This document shows, piece after piece, positions 1 through 7,597 of a DNA stretch of 23,234 nucleotides; position 1 is the first letter of the stretch; every line of letters starts with the position of its first letter. Both the position numbers and the translations under genes were made by a program. The stretch spans positions 1 to 23,234 of the forward strand of contig JAHWKO010000028.1 of NCBI GenBank assembly GCA_019347855.1. Reading direction: 5' to 3'. A model generated the notes under the pieces. The model worked only from the letters and a program-made list of their open reading frames with translations, did no database searches and was not told the DNA's origin. This DNA is from Actinomycetota bacterium (GTDB taxonomy: Bacteria > Actinomycetota > Nitriliruptoria > Nitriliruptorales > JAHWKO01).

Positions 1-225
1 AGTGAGGAACCGATGGTCTCCGCTGGCGATGAGTTCCGCGCCGTCGGCGAGCGCGATCCGATAGGCCGGCTTGATGGTCTCCCAGTGATCGAGGACCTCT
101 GTGGTGACGTACCGGCGGTACCGCCCCCGCCGTTCGGTGCCGAAGACCTCTTCGCCGGGGCGCACGTCGGCGATGGGCTTGGCACGGCCATCTGCCATGA
201 GGATGGGTGTCTCGCCACTGACGCA
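1..225 (-). other. Intein N-terminal splicing domain (partial)
   Basis: Reading on the minus strand from Cys75 of the radical SAM protein, the sequence has intein block A: Cys1 followed by VSGETPILMADGRAKPIADV and a RPGEEVFG turn. About 70 residues on comes block B: ALADGAELIASGDHRFLT, whose SGDH corresponds to the usual TxxH with its catalytic histidine. Cys1 sits where the third cluster cysteine of the host would be. The C-extein should therefore begin with its own Cys, which both completes splicing and restores the motif. The C-terminal splicing blocks and any homing endonuclease lie beyond position 1, so mini versus full-length intein cannot be decided. Confidence 0.85.
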
Positions 226-447
226 GAACACGCACGCATGGCTGCATCCCCGGTAGACGTTGATCGTGTAGCGGAACGGCAGGTGGGCAGCGCCGGGGAC
301 CTCGTTGATGAGGCTCTTCGCGCGCACGTGCAGGAACTCCATCCCCGCGAACTCGGGATGGGTCACACGCTCGACGTCGGACCCGAACAGGCGCCGTTGC
401 GGGTCATCACCGACGGTGTCCCAACGCAGTCGTTCGCTCGCATCCAT
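1..447 (-). CDS. Radical SAM protein (Rv2578c-like), intein-interrupted, 3' part outside window
   Basis: The reverse strand reads open from ATG at 447 to the window edge (149 codons, no stop). The first ~74 residues look like the N-terminus of the Rv2578c-type radical SAM family and include NVYRGCSHACVFC (residues 63-75). This is the CxxxCxxC motif (Cys68, Cys72, Cys75) that would bind a 4Fe-4S cluster for S-adenosylmethionine cleavage. From Cys75 the sequence turns into an intein N-terminus (CVSGETPILMADG...), so the host family resumes beyond the window. The ATG at 447 is preferred because it lies just 3' of a LexA-type palindrome and no coding is evident further upstream. The substrate of this radical SAM family is not known to me. 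The family call rests on the cysteine motif and its flanks; the rest of the protein cannot be seen. Inference: splicing is needed to rebuild the cluster site. Confidence 0.85.
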   Translation of the reverse strand, partial: MDASERLRWDTVGDDPQRRLFGSDVERVTHPEFAGMEFLHVRAKSLINEVPGAAHLPFRYTINVYRGCSHACVFCVSGETPILMADGRAKPIADVRPGEEVFGTERRGRYRRYVTTEVLDHWETIKPAYRIALADGAELIASGDHRFLT

Positions 448-462
448 GAGGCGACATCGTAC

Positions 463-476
463 CGAACGTACGTTCG
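463..476. promoter_or_regulatory. LexA-type SOS box
   Basis: CGAACGTACGTTCG is a perfect 14-bp palindrome and matches the actinobacterial LexA operator core CGAAC-N4-GTTCG. Its edge is 15 bp upstream of the ATG of the radical SAM/intein gene (minus strand). It is also 78 bp upstream of the divergent histidine kinase. The close placement suggests damage-inducible repression of the radical SAM gene; an effect on the kinase is less likely. Confidence 0.75.
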
Positions 477-554
477 TCGCGCTGGTGGACCCGTCCGCAT
501 GCTGGTCACGGCTGGCACGGTCGGCGACAATCTGCCCATGGGGATGTACGGGAT

Positions 555-2552
555 GTGGTGAGGGGGCGCGGCTCGGCCGTTGATGCTCGGGCCTTGACGA
601 TCGGGCTCGTCGATCCCGACCCTTACCTCTCGCTCACGGTCACGCGCGAGTACCCGGACGCCACCGTCCTGAGGGTGTTCGACGCGACGGATCCGGGCGA
701 GCGGATCAGCCACTGCGACCTGCTACTGGTGGATGTCAACGGGGCCAACGCCCCCTCGGCGGCCGAGCTCGCCGACGGCGTCCCCGTCGTGTCGATCGGC
801 CGACCGAACGATCCACACCGCGCGCGGTCCTTCCCGGCCGATGCGGTCCTGCTCCGCCCGTACCTCCCGCAGGATCTGCGGCGGACCGTCAGCGAGGTGC
901 TGGGCGGCGCGGACGCCGACGGCGAGCGACGGCCAGCCGCCGATCTCGGGCGCCGTCTGCAGGTCTGGATGGGGCCAGCCCGCGTCGGGGCCATCGCGGC
1001 CGCAGCGATCGTGCAGTCCGCGGAGCACGCTCCCACCGACCTCGTCGACACGATCGCCCTCGCTGCCTCGTTCCTCTACGTCACCGCGCGGCTGCGCTTC
1101 CTGCGTGGCACCCGCACGGGCGCGTTGGTGGACACGGCGGTCGCCGCCGCGCTCATCGTGGCGACCGGTGGGTACCTCAGCAACTACCTCGCGTTCGGGT
1201 TCGTGGCTGCGGTCGGGTCTGGGCTGTTCATGCGGTCGCTGGGCGCGGTGCTCGCGGGTTCGTTCGTCTCGCTCGCGTCGGTGCCATCGCTCGTCGTCGC
1301 GTTCATCGGGGGCGGGCAGGCCAGGCCGCTCGACGTCATCGTGGTCCTCCTCCTGTTCCCGGCTGCGGCGTTGGCGGGTGGACAGGCCAGGCGGCTCCGA
1401 GCGGGGGACGGGTTGGACGCGCCGATGGTCCTCCTGCAGGAGGCCAACCGGGCCCTGTCCAGCCTCTACCGGATCGCGCGTGACCTGCCGCGCAGTCTCA
1501 CCCTGCAGAGCGTGGCGCAGGCCACCCTCGACGAGGTCGCGGCCGTCGTAGGTGCTCGGGCGAGCGTCCTGTTCGTTGCCGAGTCCGGTGTCGTGTACGA
1601 GGTCGCGTCCGAAGGGCTCACGGAGCACGCGAGCGTCGTCACCGAGCGGGAGGAGTTCCCGGAGGAGCTGCTCGTCTCCACGCTGTCGGCCGATGTGGGG
1701 CACGCCGTCCCGGACACCGTCCTGGAGGCGGCGCCAGCCGAGCTCACGTGGAGCGTGATCGCTCTACCGACGGGGTCGGGGCGAGACGGGTGGGTCCTCG
1801 TCGGCGCCGATGGCCGTCTCCCCGCCACGAGCCGGCGGGCCCTCCAGCGGATCGCCCGCGAGGCAGCGCTCTCGATCGACAACGCGCGGTTGTTCTCGCG
1901 GGTGCGGGAGCTGGCCGTCGACGAGGAGCGAGGGAGGCTGGCATCGGATCTGCACGACGGCGTCGCGCAGGCGCTCGCGCACGTGCGTCTCGAGCTCGAG
2001 TTCCTGTCGCGCTACGGCCCAGATCCGGCAGAAGGCATCTCGGAGGATGCCGACCGGCTCGCGCAGGTCGTGCAACGGTCACTTGCGGATGTCCGGTCGA
2101 CCATCGCTGACCTCCGCGCCGCATCACTGTCAGGAGGATTGGCGGTGGCGATCCACGACCACTGTCGCGACATCCGCCTCCTCGCGGGGCTCACGATCGA
2201 CGTGCGGACCCGATCCAGCGTGCGGCTCGACCCGGCCGCGGAGACCGAGATCTTCCGCATCTTCCGCTCGGCGCTCTCGAACGCCGTGCGGCGTGCAGGT
2301 ACCGAGTCCGTATCGGTGCTGCTCGAGGACGACGAAGGGCTGATCCGTCTCGTGATCGAGGACGACGGCCGGAGCATGCCCGAGCGCTACGATCGCCGGG
2401 CCGGACGCGAGGGGGCTGGGCTCCGGATCATCCGCGAACGCGCGGCGGAGCTCGGGGCGGACCTCGAGGTCACCTCTCTGCGGGGGGGAGGCACGCGGGT
2501 CACGCTCGCGTGCCCGATCGATGAACGGACCGCCATGGGAACGGGAACCTGA
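555..2552 (+). CDS. Membrane sensor histidine kinase, NarL/HisKA_3 type, with receiver-like N-terminus
   Basis: This 665-aa kinase has, in order: a receiver-like segment (about residues 14-115) with a DPD near the start, LLLVDVN and a terminal LLRPY; a hydrophobic block of about four to five membrane helices (about 142-275); a GAF-like domain (about 318-455); a HisKA_3 dimerisation helix with LASDLHDGVAQAL, predicted phospho-acceptor His467; and a HATPase_c domain with N-box LSNAV (Asn576), a VIEDDGRSM G1-type motif and a GAGLRIIRERA lid. It should autophosphorylate and pass phosphate to the regulator encoded 2 nt downstream. The start is uncertain: GTG at 555, GTG at 558 or TTG at 594 all keep the first beta strand, and no strong ribosome site decides between them. 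The stimulus is unknown; a membrane or redox/ligand cue through GAF is inference. Confidence 0.88.
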   Translation: MVRGRGSAVDARALTIGLVDPDPYLSLTVTREYPDATVLRVFDATDPGERISHCDLLLVDVNGANAPSAAELADGVPVVSIGRPNDPHRARSFPADAVLLRPYLPQDLRRTVSEVLGGADADGERRPAADLGRRLQVWMGPARVGAIAAAAIVQSAEHAPTDLVDTIALAASFLYVTARLRFLRGTRTGALVDTAVAAALIVATGGYLSNYLAFGFVAAVGSGLFMRSLGAVLAGSFVSLASVPSLVVAFIGGGQARPLDVIVVLLLFPAAALAGGQARRLRAGDGLDAPMVLLQEANRALSSLYRIARDLPRSLTLQSVAQATLDEVAAVVGARASVLFVAESGVVYEVASEGLTEHASVVTEREEFPEELLVSTLSADVGHAVPDTVLEAAPAELTWSVIALPTGSGRDGWVLVGADGRLPATSRRALQRIAREAALSIDNARLFSRVRELAVDEERGRLASDLHDGVAQALAHVRLELEFLSRYGPDPAEGISEDADRLAQVVQRSLADVRSTIADLRAASLSGGLAVAIHDHCRDIRLLAGLTIDVRTRSSVRLDPAAETEIFRIFRSALSNAVRRAGTESVSVLLEDDEGLIRLVIEDDGRSMPERYDRRAGREGAGLRIIRERAAELGADLEVTSLRGGGTRVTLACPIDERTAMGTGT

Positions 2553-2554
2553 AC

Positions 2555-3211
2555 GTGGAGAGCGACCGCAACCAGCGGGTGGTCATCGCCGACGACCACA
2601 CCCTCGTCCGTCAGAGCCTCGTGAAGCTCGTGAACTCCGAACCCGGGTTCGAGGTCGTCGCGGACGTCGAGCGCGGCGAACCGGTCCCGGATCTGGTCCG
2701 CCGGCACGATGCCGACCTCGTCCTGCTGGACGTGAACATGCCCGACATCGATGGCATCACCGTTGCGACGAAGCTGCGCAAGCAGTTCCCGGACGTGCGG
2801 ATCCTCTTCCTGACGATGCACGACGACGACGCGACCATCCGCCGTGCGGTCTCGCTCGGGGCGGACGGGTACGTGTCGAAATCGGCGTCGACCGAGGAGC
2901 TCGTCCACGCGCTGGAAACGGTCGGGGAGGGCGGTACCTACCTCAGCCCCGCGATCGCGCGTCGGGTCATGGAGATGGCAGGTGGTCGGGGCGATACGCC
3001 CGCGAGTCAGCTGACCGAGCGGGAGCTCGAGATCCTGCAGCTCATGGCGACGGGGGCACGTCCTCAGGAGATGGCCGACACCCTGTTCCTGTCGGTGAAG
3101 ACCATCAAGAACCACCTCACGAACGTCTACGCCAAGCTCGGGGTGTCAACGGCCGCCCAGGCGGTCGCCGAGGCCTACCGCCTGGGGATCGTCAGCCACC
3201 GCAGCGACTGA
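2555..3211 (+). CDS. Response regulator, NarL/FixJ (REC-LuxR) family
   Basis: This 218-aa protein has the standard two-domain form. The receiver domain carries the acidic pair Asp13-Asp14, phospho-acceptor Asp59 in LLDVNMPDIDG, Thr87 and Lys109 (GYVSKSA). The C-terminal LuxR/GerE helix-turn-helix (about 150-200) reads LTERELEILQLMATG...SVKTIKNHLTNVYAKL. GTG at 2555 follows the kinase stop by 2 nt, so the pair is almost certainly co-translated. All key residues are present, so it should be a functional DNA-binding partner of the kinase. Its target genes are unknown. The convergent osmoprotectant importer downstream is a possible target by position only. Confidence 0.93.
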   Translation: MESDRNQRVVIADDHTLVRQSLVKLVNSEPGFEVVADVERGEPVPDLVRRHDADLVLLDVNMPDIDGITVATKLRKQFPDVRILFLTMHDDDATIRRAVSLGADGYVSKSASTEELVHALETVGEGGTYLSPAIARRVMEMAGGRGDTPASQLTERELEILQLMATGARPQEMADTLFLSVKTIKNHLTNVYAKLGVSTAAQAVAEAYRLGIVSHRSD

Positions 3212-3249
3212 GGGGACTCATCCGCTGTAGACGCGCTCATCGGTCCGGT

Positions 3250-4224
3250 TCAGTCGAGGAAGCCGTTGTCCTGCAGCCACTGCTCGGCTACGACAGCGGG
3301 GTCCTTGGCCTCTAGTTCGACCTGCCCGTTCAGGTCGAGCAGCGTCTGGGTCTCGATCATCGCCGAGATCTCGTTGAGGAGGGACGTGAAGTCGTCCCCG
3401 TACGCGTCAACCACCTCGGTGGTGACGACCGGGACGACGTTCTCAGCGGGGATCATGCCCTCGTCGTCCTCCAGTGCGACGAAGCCCTTCTCGTCGATCA
3501 CCGGCTGCGTCGAGAACAGCAGCGACAGGTCGATGTCGCCGTTCTCGAGCGACGCGACCCTGGCTGACCCTTCCTGGATCGGTTGGAACTCGACGTTCTC
3601 GAGCCCGTACACGTCCTGGAGACCCTGGAGACACGTGTCACGGTTCTCGCACTCCGGCGGGCCACCGAAGGTGATCGTGCCGTCGACGTTCGCGAGGTCG
3701 CTGATCGTCTGCACCCCGTGCTCCTGCGCGAAGCTCTCGGTCACGACGAAGACGTTCTTGTCCTGACCGGGGGCCGGCTCGAGGACCGTGACGCCGTAGT
3801 CCTCGCTCTCGTACGCAGCTTGGAGCTTCTCCGCGGTCTCCTGGGTGTCCGCTGTCGGTTCACCGCCGAACCCGACGCCGAGCGCCGATCCCACGTACTC
3901 GGGCAGCAGGTCGATCGCCCCGGACTTGAGTTCGGGCAGGATCAGCTCGCGCGATCCGAGGTCGAGCTTCTTCTCGATGGGGTAGCCCCGGTGCTCGAGC
4001 GCCTGCGCGTAGATCTCCGCGAGGATGACGCTCTCCGGGAAGTTGAACGAAGCGACGGTTATCGTCGGCCCGTCCGCCGGGCCTCCCGGTTCGGACCGGG
4101 TCGTGCCGTCGGCGGTGGTCGGTTCAGAGGTGGTGTCCTCACCCGATCCTCCACACCCCGTCGCGACGAGCGCGAGGGACAGGATGATCGCCCCGAGGGC
4201 ACCGCTGCGGAAGTGCGTCCGCAT
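3250..4224 (-). CDS. Osmoprotectant ABC transporter substrate-binding lipoprotein (OpuBC/OsmF type)
   Basis: The protein has a lipoprotein signal (basic MRTHFRSG, hydrophobic stretch, then lipobox LVATGC), an acidic Ser/Thr linker, and a type II periplasmic-binding fold of the OpuC/QAT family. Family-like stretches are ITVASFNFPESVILAEIYAQ, LLPEYVGSALG and the C-terminal PAVVAEQWLQDNGF. It should capture glycine betaine, choline or related compatible solutes outside the membrane and hand them to the two permeases encoded upstream. ATG at 4224 (324 aa) is chosen because AAGGGAGA sits 5-6 nt upstream. A GTG at 4251 is also in frame but would put nine extra residues before the signal peptide. 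A 129-bp gap separates it from the upstream permease, and a likely promoter/operator lies in that gap. Confidence 0.92.
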   Translation of the reverse strand: MRTHFRSGALGAIILSLALVATGCGGSGEDTTSEPTTADGTTRSEPGGPADGPTITVASFNFPESVILAEIYAQALEHRGYPIEKKLDLGSRELILPELKSGAIDLLPEYVGSALGVGFGGEPTADTQETAEKLQAAYESEDYGVTVLEPAPGQDKNVFVVTESFAQEHGVQTISDLANVDGTITFGGPPECENRDTCLQGLQDVYGLENVEFQPIQEGSARVASLENGDIDLSLLFSTQPVIDEKGFVALEDDEGMIPAENVVPVVTTEVVDAYGDDFTSLLNEISAMIETQTLLDLNGQVELEAKDPAVVAEQWLQDNGFLD

Positions 4225-4292
4225 GGGTATCTCCCTTTCCGTTGTGGGCACCGGATCCTGATCCGGAACCGGGTCTTGCGGAACTCGCGCAG

Positions 4293-4311
4293 ATACTACG
4301 CGTGTCGTAGT
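4293..4311 (-). promoter_or_regulatory. Putative promoter with overlapping operator for the binding-protein gene
   Basis: On the minus strand, a TAGTAT hexamer (4298-4293) fits a -10 element about 70 nt upstream of the ATG at 4224. It overlaps a perfect 6-bp inverted repeat, ACTACG-N5-CGTAGT (4295-4311). No convincing -35 is visible at the right spacing. A second palindrome with arms CCGGATC/GATCCGG (4251-4266) lies in the leader. Inference: the binding protein can be transcribed apart from the ATPase/permease genes, with a regulator covering the -10. Confidence 0.4.
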
Positions 4312-4353
4312 TGTCCTCGCACCGACCGTGCGTCGTTGCGCGTGGACCGGCGG

Positions 4354-5085
4354 TCACGCGACCACCCCGGTCTCGACCATGACGTCCTCATGGTCGACCT
4401 CGCGGAGGCCCTCCGGCAGGACCACGCTCTCCAGCTTCCCGAAGGCGAGGTCCGTGAGGAAGGTGAGGCCCGCTACCAGGATGGCGCCCGCGAGCACCTG
4501 CGCCCGGCCGGCCCGCCCTTGGGCGAACCCGTCGACGATGTAGCGTCCGAGCCCACCGGAGGGACCCACAACGGCGATCAGGGGGACCGTCGCGACGACC
4601 TGCAGGAAGGCGATGCGGATGCCCGCGAGGATCACGGGGGAGCCCAGCGGCAGCTCGACGTCGGTGAGGAGCTGACGGGGGGTCATCCCCATCCCGCGCC
4701 CCGACTCGACCGTCGCAGGTTCAGCTCCGGCGACCCCGGCGTACGTGTTGGTGAAGACCGGCGGCAGCGCCAGCAGCAGGAGCGCGAGGGCCCCGGGCCA
4801 GAAAGCGACGGAGACACCCCACCGGATCGCGAGCAGCGCCGCCACCACCAGGACGCCGAACGACGGGATCGCCCGTCCGACGTTCACCACCGCCGTCGCT
4901 AGGAACTCGGCCCGCCGCCGGTGGGCGAGCCAGGCGGCCACCGGGACGGCGATCGCGACCGCGAGCACCGTCGGGATCAGGGCCAGCTGCAGGTGCTGCA
5001 CGATGCGGAACGGGATCGTGCGGTCACCCCAGCCCCAGCGCGCCGCGTCGCTCAGCCAGGCGAGCGCCTCGGAGATGATCCCCAC
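4354..5085 (-). CDS. Osmoprotectant ABC transporter permease (OpuB/OpuC type)
   Basis: This 243-aa integral membrane protein has about five to six hydrophobic helices and the permease EAA-type loop (ESGRGMGMTPRQLL...ELPLGSPVILAGIR), which docks on the ATPase. N-terminal helices start at about residue 28 (LQLALIPTVLAVAIAVPVAAWLA). It is one of two non-identical permeases in the operon, as usual for OpuC-type importers. The GTG start at 5085 follows the stop of the preceding permease by 1 nt, with GAGGTGAG upstream, so translational coupling is likely. Substrate range (glycine betaine, choline, carnitine) cannot be read from the sequence. Confidence 0.9.
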   Translation of the reverse strand: MGIISEALAWLSDAARWGWGDRTIPFRIVQHLQLALIPTVLAVAIAVPVAAWLAHRRRAEFLATAVVNVGRAIPSFGVLVVAALLAIRWGVSVAFWPGALALLLLALPPVFTNTYAGVAGAEPATVESGRGMGMTPRQLLTDVELPLGSPVILAGIRIAFLQVVATVPLIAVVGPSGGLGRYIVDGFAQGRAGRAQVLAGAILVAGLTFLTDLAFGKLESVVLPEGLREVDHEDVMVETGVVA

Positions 5086-5086
5086 C

Positions 5087-5773
5087 TCAGCTCACCTCGC
5101 TCCGTGTCCACGGGGTGAGCGCGCGCTGGACGAGGTAGAGCGCGAGGTCGAGGAACCCCGCCAACGCCACCGTGCCGACCAGTCCGACGAACGCCTCGGT
5201 CGGGAAGATGATCGACCGGCGGAACGCATCGAGGATGAACTTGCCGAGGCCGCCGCGTCCCAGCAGGGCCGTGACCGTCACGAGCCCGACCACGGTCACG
5301 GTGGCGATCCGGATACCGGCGATGATGACCGGCAGCGCGAGGGGGAGCTGGATCTCGAAGAACCGGCGCCCCGGCCGGTACCCCATGCCGGTCGCCGCCT
5401 CGAGCACGCCTTGAGGGACCTGATCGATCCCGGTCATGAGGTTGCGCACGAGTATCAGCAGCGTGTAGGTCGTGAGCGGCACGATGGCGGTCCAGATGCT
5501 GAAGAGGCCGAACCACGGGACCAGCAGTGCGAACGCGGCGAGACTCGGGATCGTGTAGAGCAGCGCCGAGGTCTTCGCGATCGGTTCGTACAGGTGACGC
5601 CACCGCAGCGAGATCGCCACCAGGATGAGGGACAGGACGAAGCCGATCGCCACCGGGACCGCCGTGAGGACCAGGTGGGCGACCGTGGCATCCCAGATCT
5701 CGTCGGTGTGGTCGGCGATCCACCCCCACCGGATGAAGGCCCGGTCCGTCGACTGCGCCAGGATCGCGCTCAC
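5087..5773 (-). CDS. Osmoprotectant ABC transporter permease (OpuB/OpuC type)
   Basis: This 228-aa inner-membrane permease carries helices such as LVLTAVPVAIGFVLSLILVAI and TSALLYTIPSLAAFALLVPWF, and an EAA loop (LEAATGMGYRPGRRFFEIQLPLALPVIIAGIR). The start is taken as GTG at 5773, which overlaps the stop of the ATPase gene by 4 nt (GTGA) and has GGGAG about 10 nt upstream. A longer reading from 5911 would add 46 residues of low-complexity Arg/Gly sequence that is simply antiframe coding of the ATPase. It pairs with the following permease to form the transmembrane channel. Confidence 0.9.
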   Translation of the reverse strand: MSAILAQSTDRAFIRWGWIADHTDEIWDATVAHLVLTAVPVAIGFVLSLILVAISLRWRHLYEPIAKTSALLYTIPSLAAFALLVPWFGLFSIWTAIVPLTTYTLLILVRNLMTGIDQVPQGVLEAATGMGYRPGRRFFEIQLPLALPVIIAGIRIATVTVVGLVTVTALLGRGGLGKFILDAFRRSIIFPTEAFVGLVGTVALAGFLDLALYLVQRALTPWTRSEVS

Positions 5774-6873
5774 CGCAGCAGCTCCCTGCTGATCTGCTCG
5801 ACACGGAGCATCCCGAGGTAGACGTCCTCGTCGTACACGACCGCCACCTGGTTGCGGGTGTTGACCACCGCGTCGAGCGCCTCCCGGAGGCTCGACGACG
5901 ACTCGATCCACACCAGGAAGTCGTGGGTCTCATGCTCACCGACGCGCCGCCCGGGCTCCAGGTCCTGCCCCCACACCCAACCGCGCATCCGCCGCCCCTC
6001 CAGCACGCCCACCCACGCCGAGCCGTGCTCCGACAGCACGCGCTTGGCATCCTCGATGCTCGCATCGGCGTCGACCACGGGGCCACGGTCGAGATCCAGC
6101 TCCGTGACCGGGATCAGCGACAGCCGCTTGAGGCCCCGTTCGCTACCGAGGAAGTCCTCGACGAACGCGTTCGCCGGGTCCGCCAGGACCTCGCGGGGCG
6201 ATCCGTACTGCTCGAGGATCCCGCCGACGTTGAGGATCGCGATGCGGTCGCCCAACTGGATCGCTTCGTCGATGTCGTGCGTCACGAACACGATCGTCTT
6301 GCGGACGCGCTGCTGCAGGTCCAGCAGCTCGCGCTGCAGCCGGGACCGCACGATCGGGTCGACGGCGCCGAACGGTTCGTCCATCAGTAGCACCGGGGGA
6401 TCGGCCGCGAGCGCGCGGGCGACGCCAACCCGCTGCCGCTGGCCCCCGGAGAGCTCCGCCGGGTACCGGTCACGCATGGACGCGTCGAGACTCATCACCT
6501 GGATCAGCTCGTCCACACGCTCGTCGATCCGCGCCTCGTCCCACCCGAGCAGACGTGGCACGGTCGCGATGTTGTCGCGGATCGTCCGGTGGGGGAACAG
6601 CCCGATCTGCTGGATCACGTACCCGATGCGACGGCGCAGCTCGTGGGCCTCGACGCTACGGATCTCCTCGCCGGCGACGTGGATCGTCCCGGAGGTCGGT
6701 TCGACGAGTCGGTTGATCATCTTCAGCGTGGTCGTCTTGCCGCATCCTGAGGGCCCGACGAGCACGACGATCTCACCCTCGGGTACCTCGAGCGAGAGCC
6801 CGTCGACCGCAGGGGCGCTCGTGCCGGGGAAACGCTTCGTGACGCTCTCGAGCCGGATCATCGCCTCGCCCAC
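5770..6873 (-). CDS. Osmoprotectant ABC transporter ATPase with C-terminal CBS domains
   Basis: This 367-aa ATPase has every ABC motif: Walker A GPSGCGKTT (40-48), Q-loop VIQQIGLFPHRT (86-97), signature LSGGQRQRV (141-149), Walker B VLLMDEPFG (161-169), D-loop and H-loop VFVTHDIDEA (195-204). The C-terminal ~110 residues form a tandem CBS pair, the module that in OpuA/OpuC importers senses ionic strength or cyclic-di-AMP. It energises compatible-solute uptake through the two permeases encoded directly downstream. GTG at 6873 is chosen because GGGAG precedes it at short spacing; ATG at 6861 would drop only four residues. The gene diverges from the tetR-type gene across a 163-bp region. Confidence 0.93.
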   Translation of the reverse strand: MGEAMIRLESVTKRFPGTSAPAVDGLSLEVPEGEIVVLVGPSGCGKTTTLKMINRLVEPTSGTIHVAGEEIRSVEAHELRRRIGYVIQQIGLFPHRTIRDNIATVPRLLGWDEARIDERVDELIQVMSLDASMRDRYPAELSGGQRQRVGVARALAADPPVLLMDEPFGAVDPIVRSRLQRELLDLQQRVRKTIVFVTHDIDEAIQLGDRIAILNVGGILEQYGSPREVLADPANAFVEDFLGSERGLKRLSLIPVTELDLDRGPVVDADASIEDAKRVLSEHGSAWVGVLEGRRMRGWVWGQDLEPGRRVGEHETHDFLVWIESSSSLREALDAVVNTRNQVAVVYDEDVYLGMLRVEQISRELLR

Positions 6874-7001
6874 GTCGCTCCCACGTCCTCGACGGTCCGG
6901 TACGGCGCCCGCGCGCTCAGCGTAGACAACCCGGGAGACGACCCCCGTGTTCCTCGCGGGTGGGTGGTTCGCCGGTCCCGTGGGACCTCCAAGCAGACCC
7001 C

Positions 7002-7036
7002 TTGCAACCGTGTTACATATCTTGTATAAACGTCAC
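7002..7036 (+). promoter_or_regulatory. Promoter of tetR-type gene, leaderless, with possible autoregulatory operator
   Basis: TTGCAA (7002-7007), a 17-nt spacer and TATAAA (7025-7030) make a near-consensus housekeeping promoter in an unusually AT-rich patch. The predicted first transcribed base, about 7 nt after the -10, coincides with the A of the ATG at 7037, so the transcript should be leaderless; no ribosome site precedes that ATG. An imperfect dyad, TTACATA-N3-TGTATAA (7013-7029, five of seven pairs symmetric), overlaps the -10 and could be the repressor's own operator. Confidence 0.65.
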
Positions 7037-7597
7037 ATGACCACGGAGACGACCCGCGAGCGCATCCTCGACGCCACGATCGAGGCCATCTCGATGCACG
7101 GCTTGTCCCGGCTCGGGGTCGAGGATGTGGCGTCAGCGGCCGGTGTCTCTCGACAGACCGTGTACCGCTACTTCGGATCCCGCGACGAGTTGATCCGGGC
7201 GGCGATCGTGGGCGAGGAGCGCCAGCTGATGCAGCGCATCGCCGCCGCCGCCCAACGGCACACCGACCTGCGTCCGTCCGTCGAAGCCGCCATCCTCGAA
7301 GCGCTCGTCGCGGCACGGGAGCACCCGCTGCTCGACCGGCTCCTCGCCACCGAGCCCGAGGCGCTCCTCCCGGCGTTGCTCCACGGTTCCGGGCCGGTCC
7401 TCACCGCGGCGCTGCCGGTCCTGGAGGATCTGCTGTCCGAACGACTCCCACACCTCTCACCGGTGCTGGTCCACCGCGCCGCCGATGCCACCACGCGGTT
7501 GCTCGTGAGCTACGCCGTCAACCCGACCGATGAACCGCTGGAACAGGTCGCCACCGAACTTGCCGACCTGCTGGTCCACGGCCTCAAGGCCGAGTGA
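7037..7597 (+). CDS. TetR-family transcriptional regulator
   Basis: This 186-aa protein has an N-terminal TetR DNA-binding domain: TRERILDATIEAISMHG, then the helix-turn-helix VEDVASAAGVSRQTVYRYFGSRDELI (about 28-53). The helical ligand-binding C-terminus is divergent. ATG at 7037 is chosen because it begins the recognisable domain and sits right at the expected transcription start; an in-frame extension back to 6947 would add 30 residues encoded across the promoter. The stop is 11 nt before the diiron protein gene, so the two are an operon. Inference: it represses this operon and possibly the divergent ABC genes. The ligand is unknown. Confidence 0.92.
   Translation: MTTETTRERILDATIEAISMHGLSRLGVEDVASAAGVSRQTVYRYFGSRDELIRAAIVGEERQLMQRIAAAAQRHTDLRPSVEAAILEALVAAREHPLLDRLLATEPEALLPALLHGSGPVLTAALPVLEDLLSERLPHLSPVLVHRAADATTRLLVSYAVNPTDEPLEQVATELADLLVHGLKAE

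Noticed and set aside
13..561. Plus-strand open frame of 182 codons at the left edge
   Set aside because: It is antisense to the radical SAM/intein gene, whose motifs (CxxxCxxC, intein blocks A and B) are unmistakable, and it runs through the LexA box.
5774..5911. Longer N-terminus for the permease that starts at 5773
   Set aside because: The extra residues are Arg/Gly-rich antiframe sequence of the ATPase, and the GTGA overlap start gives a normal permease N-terminus.
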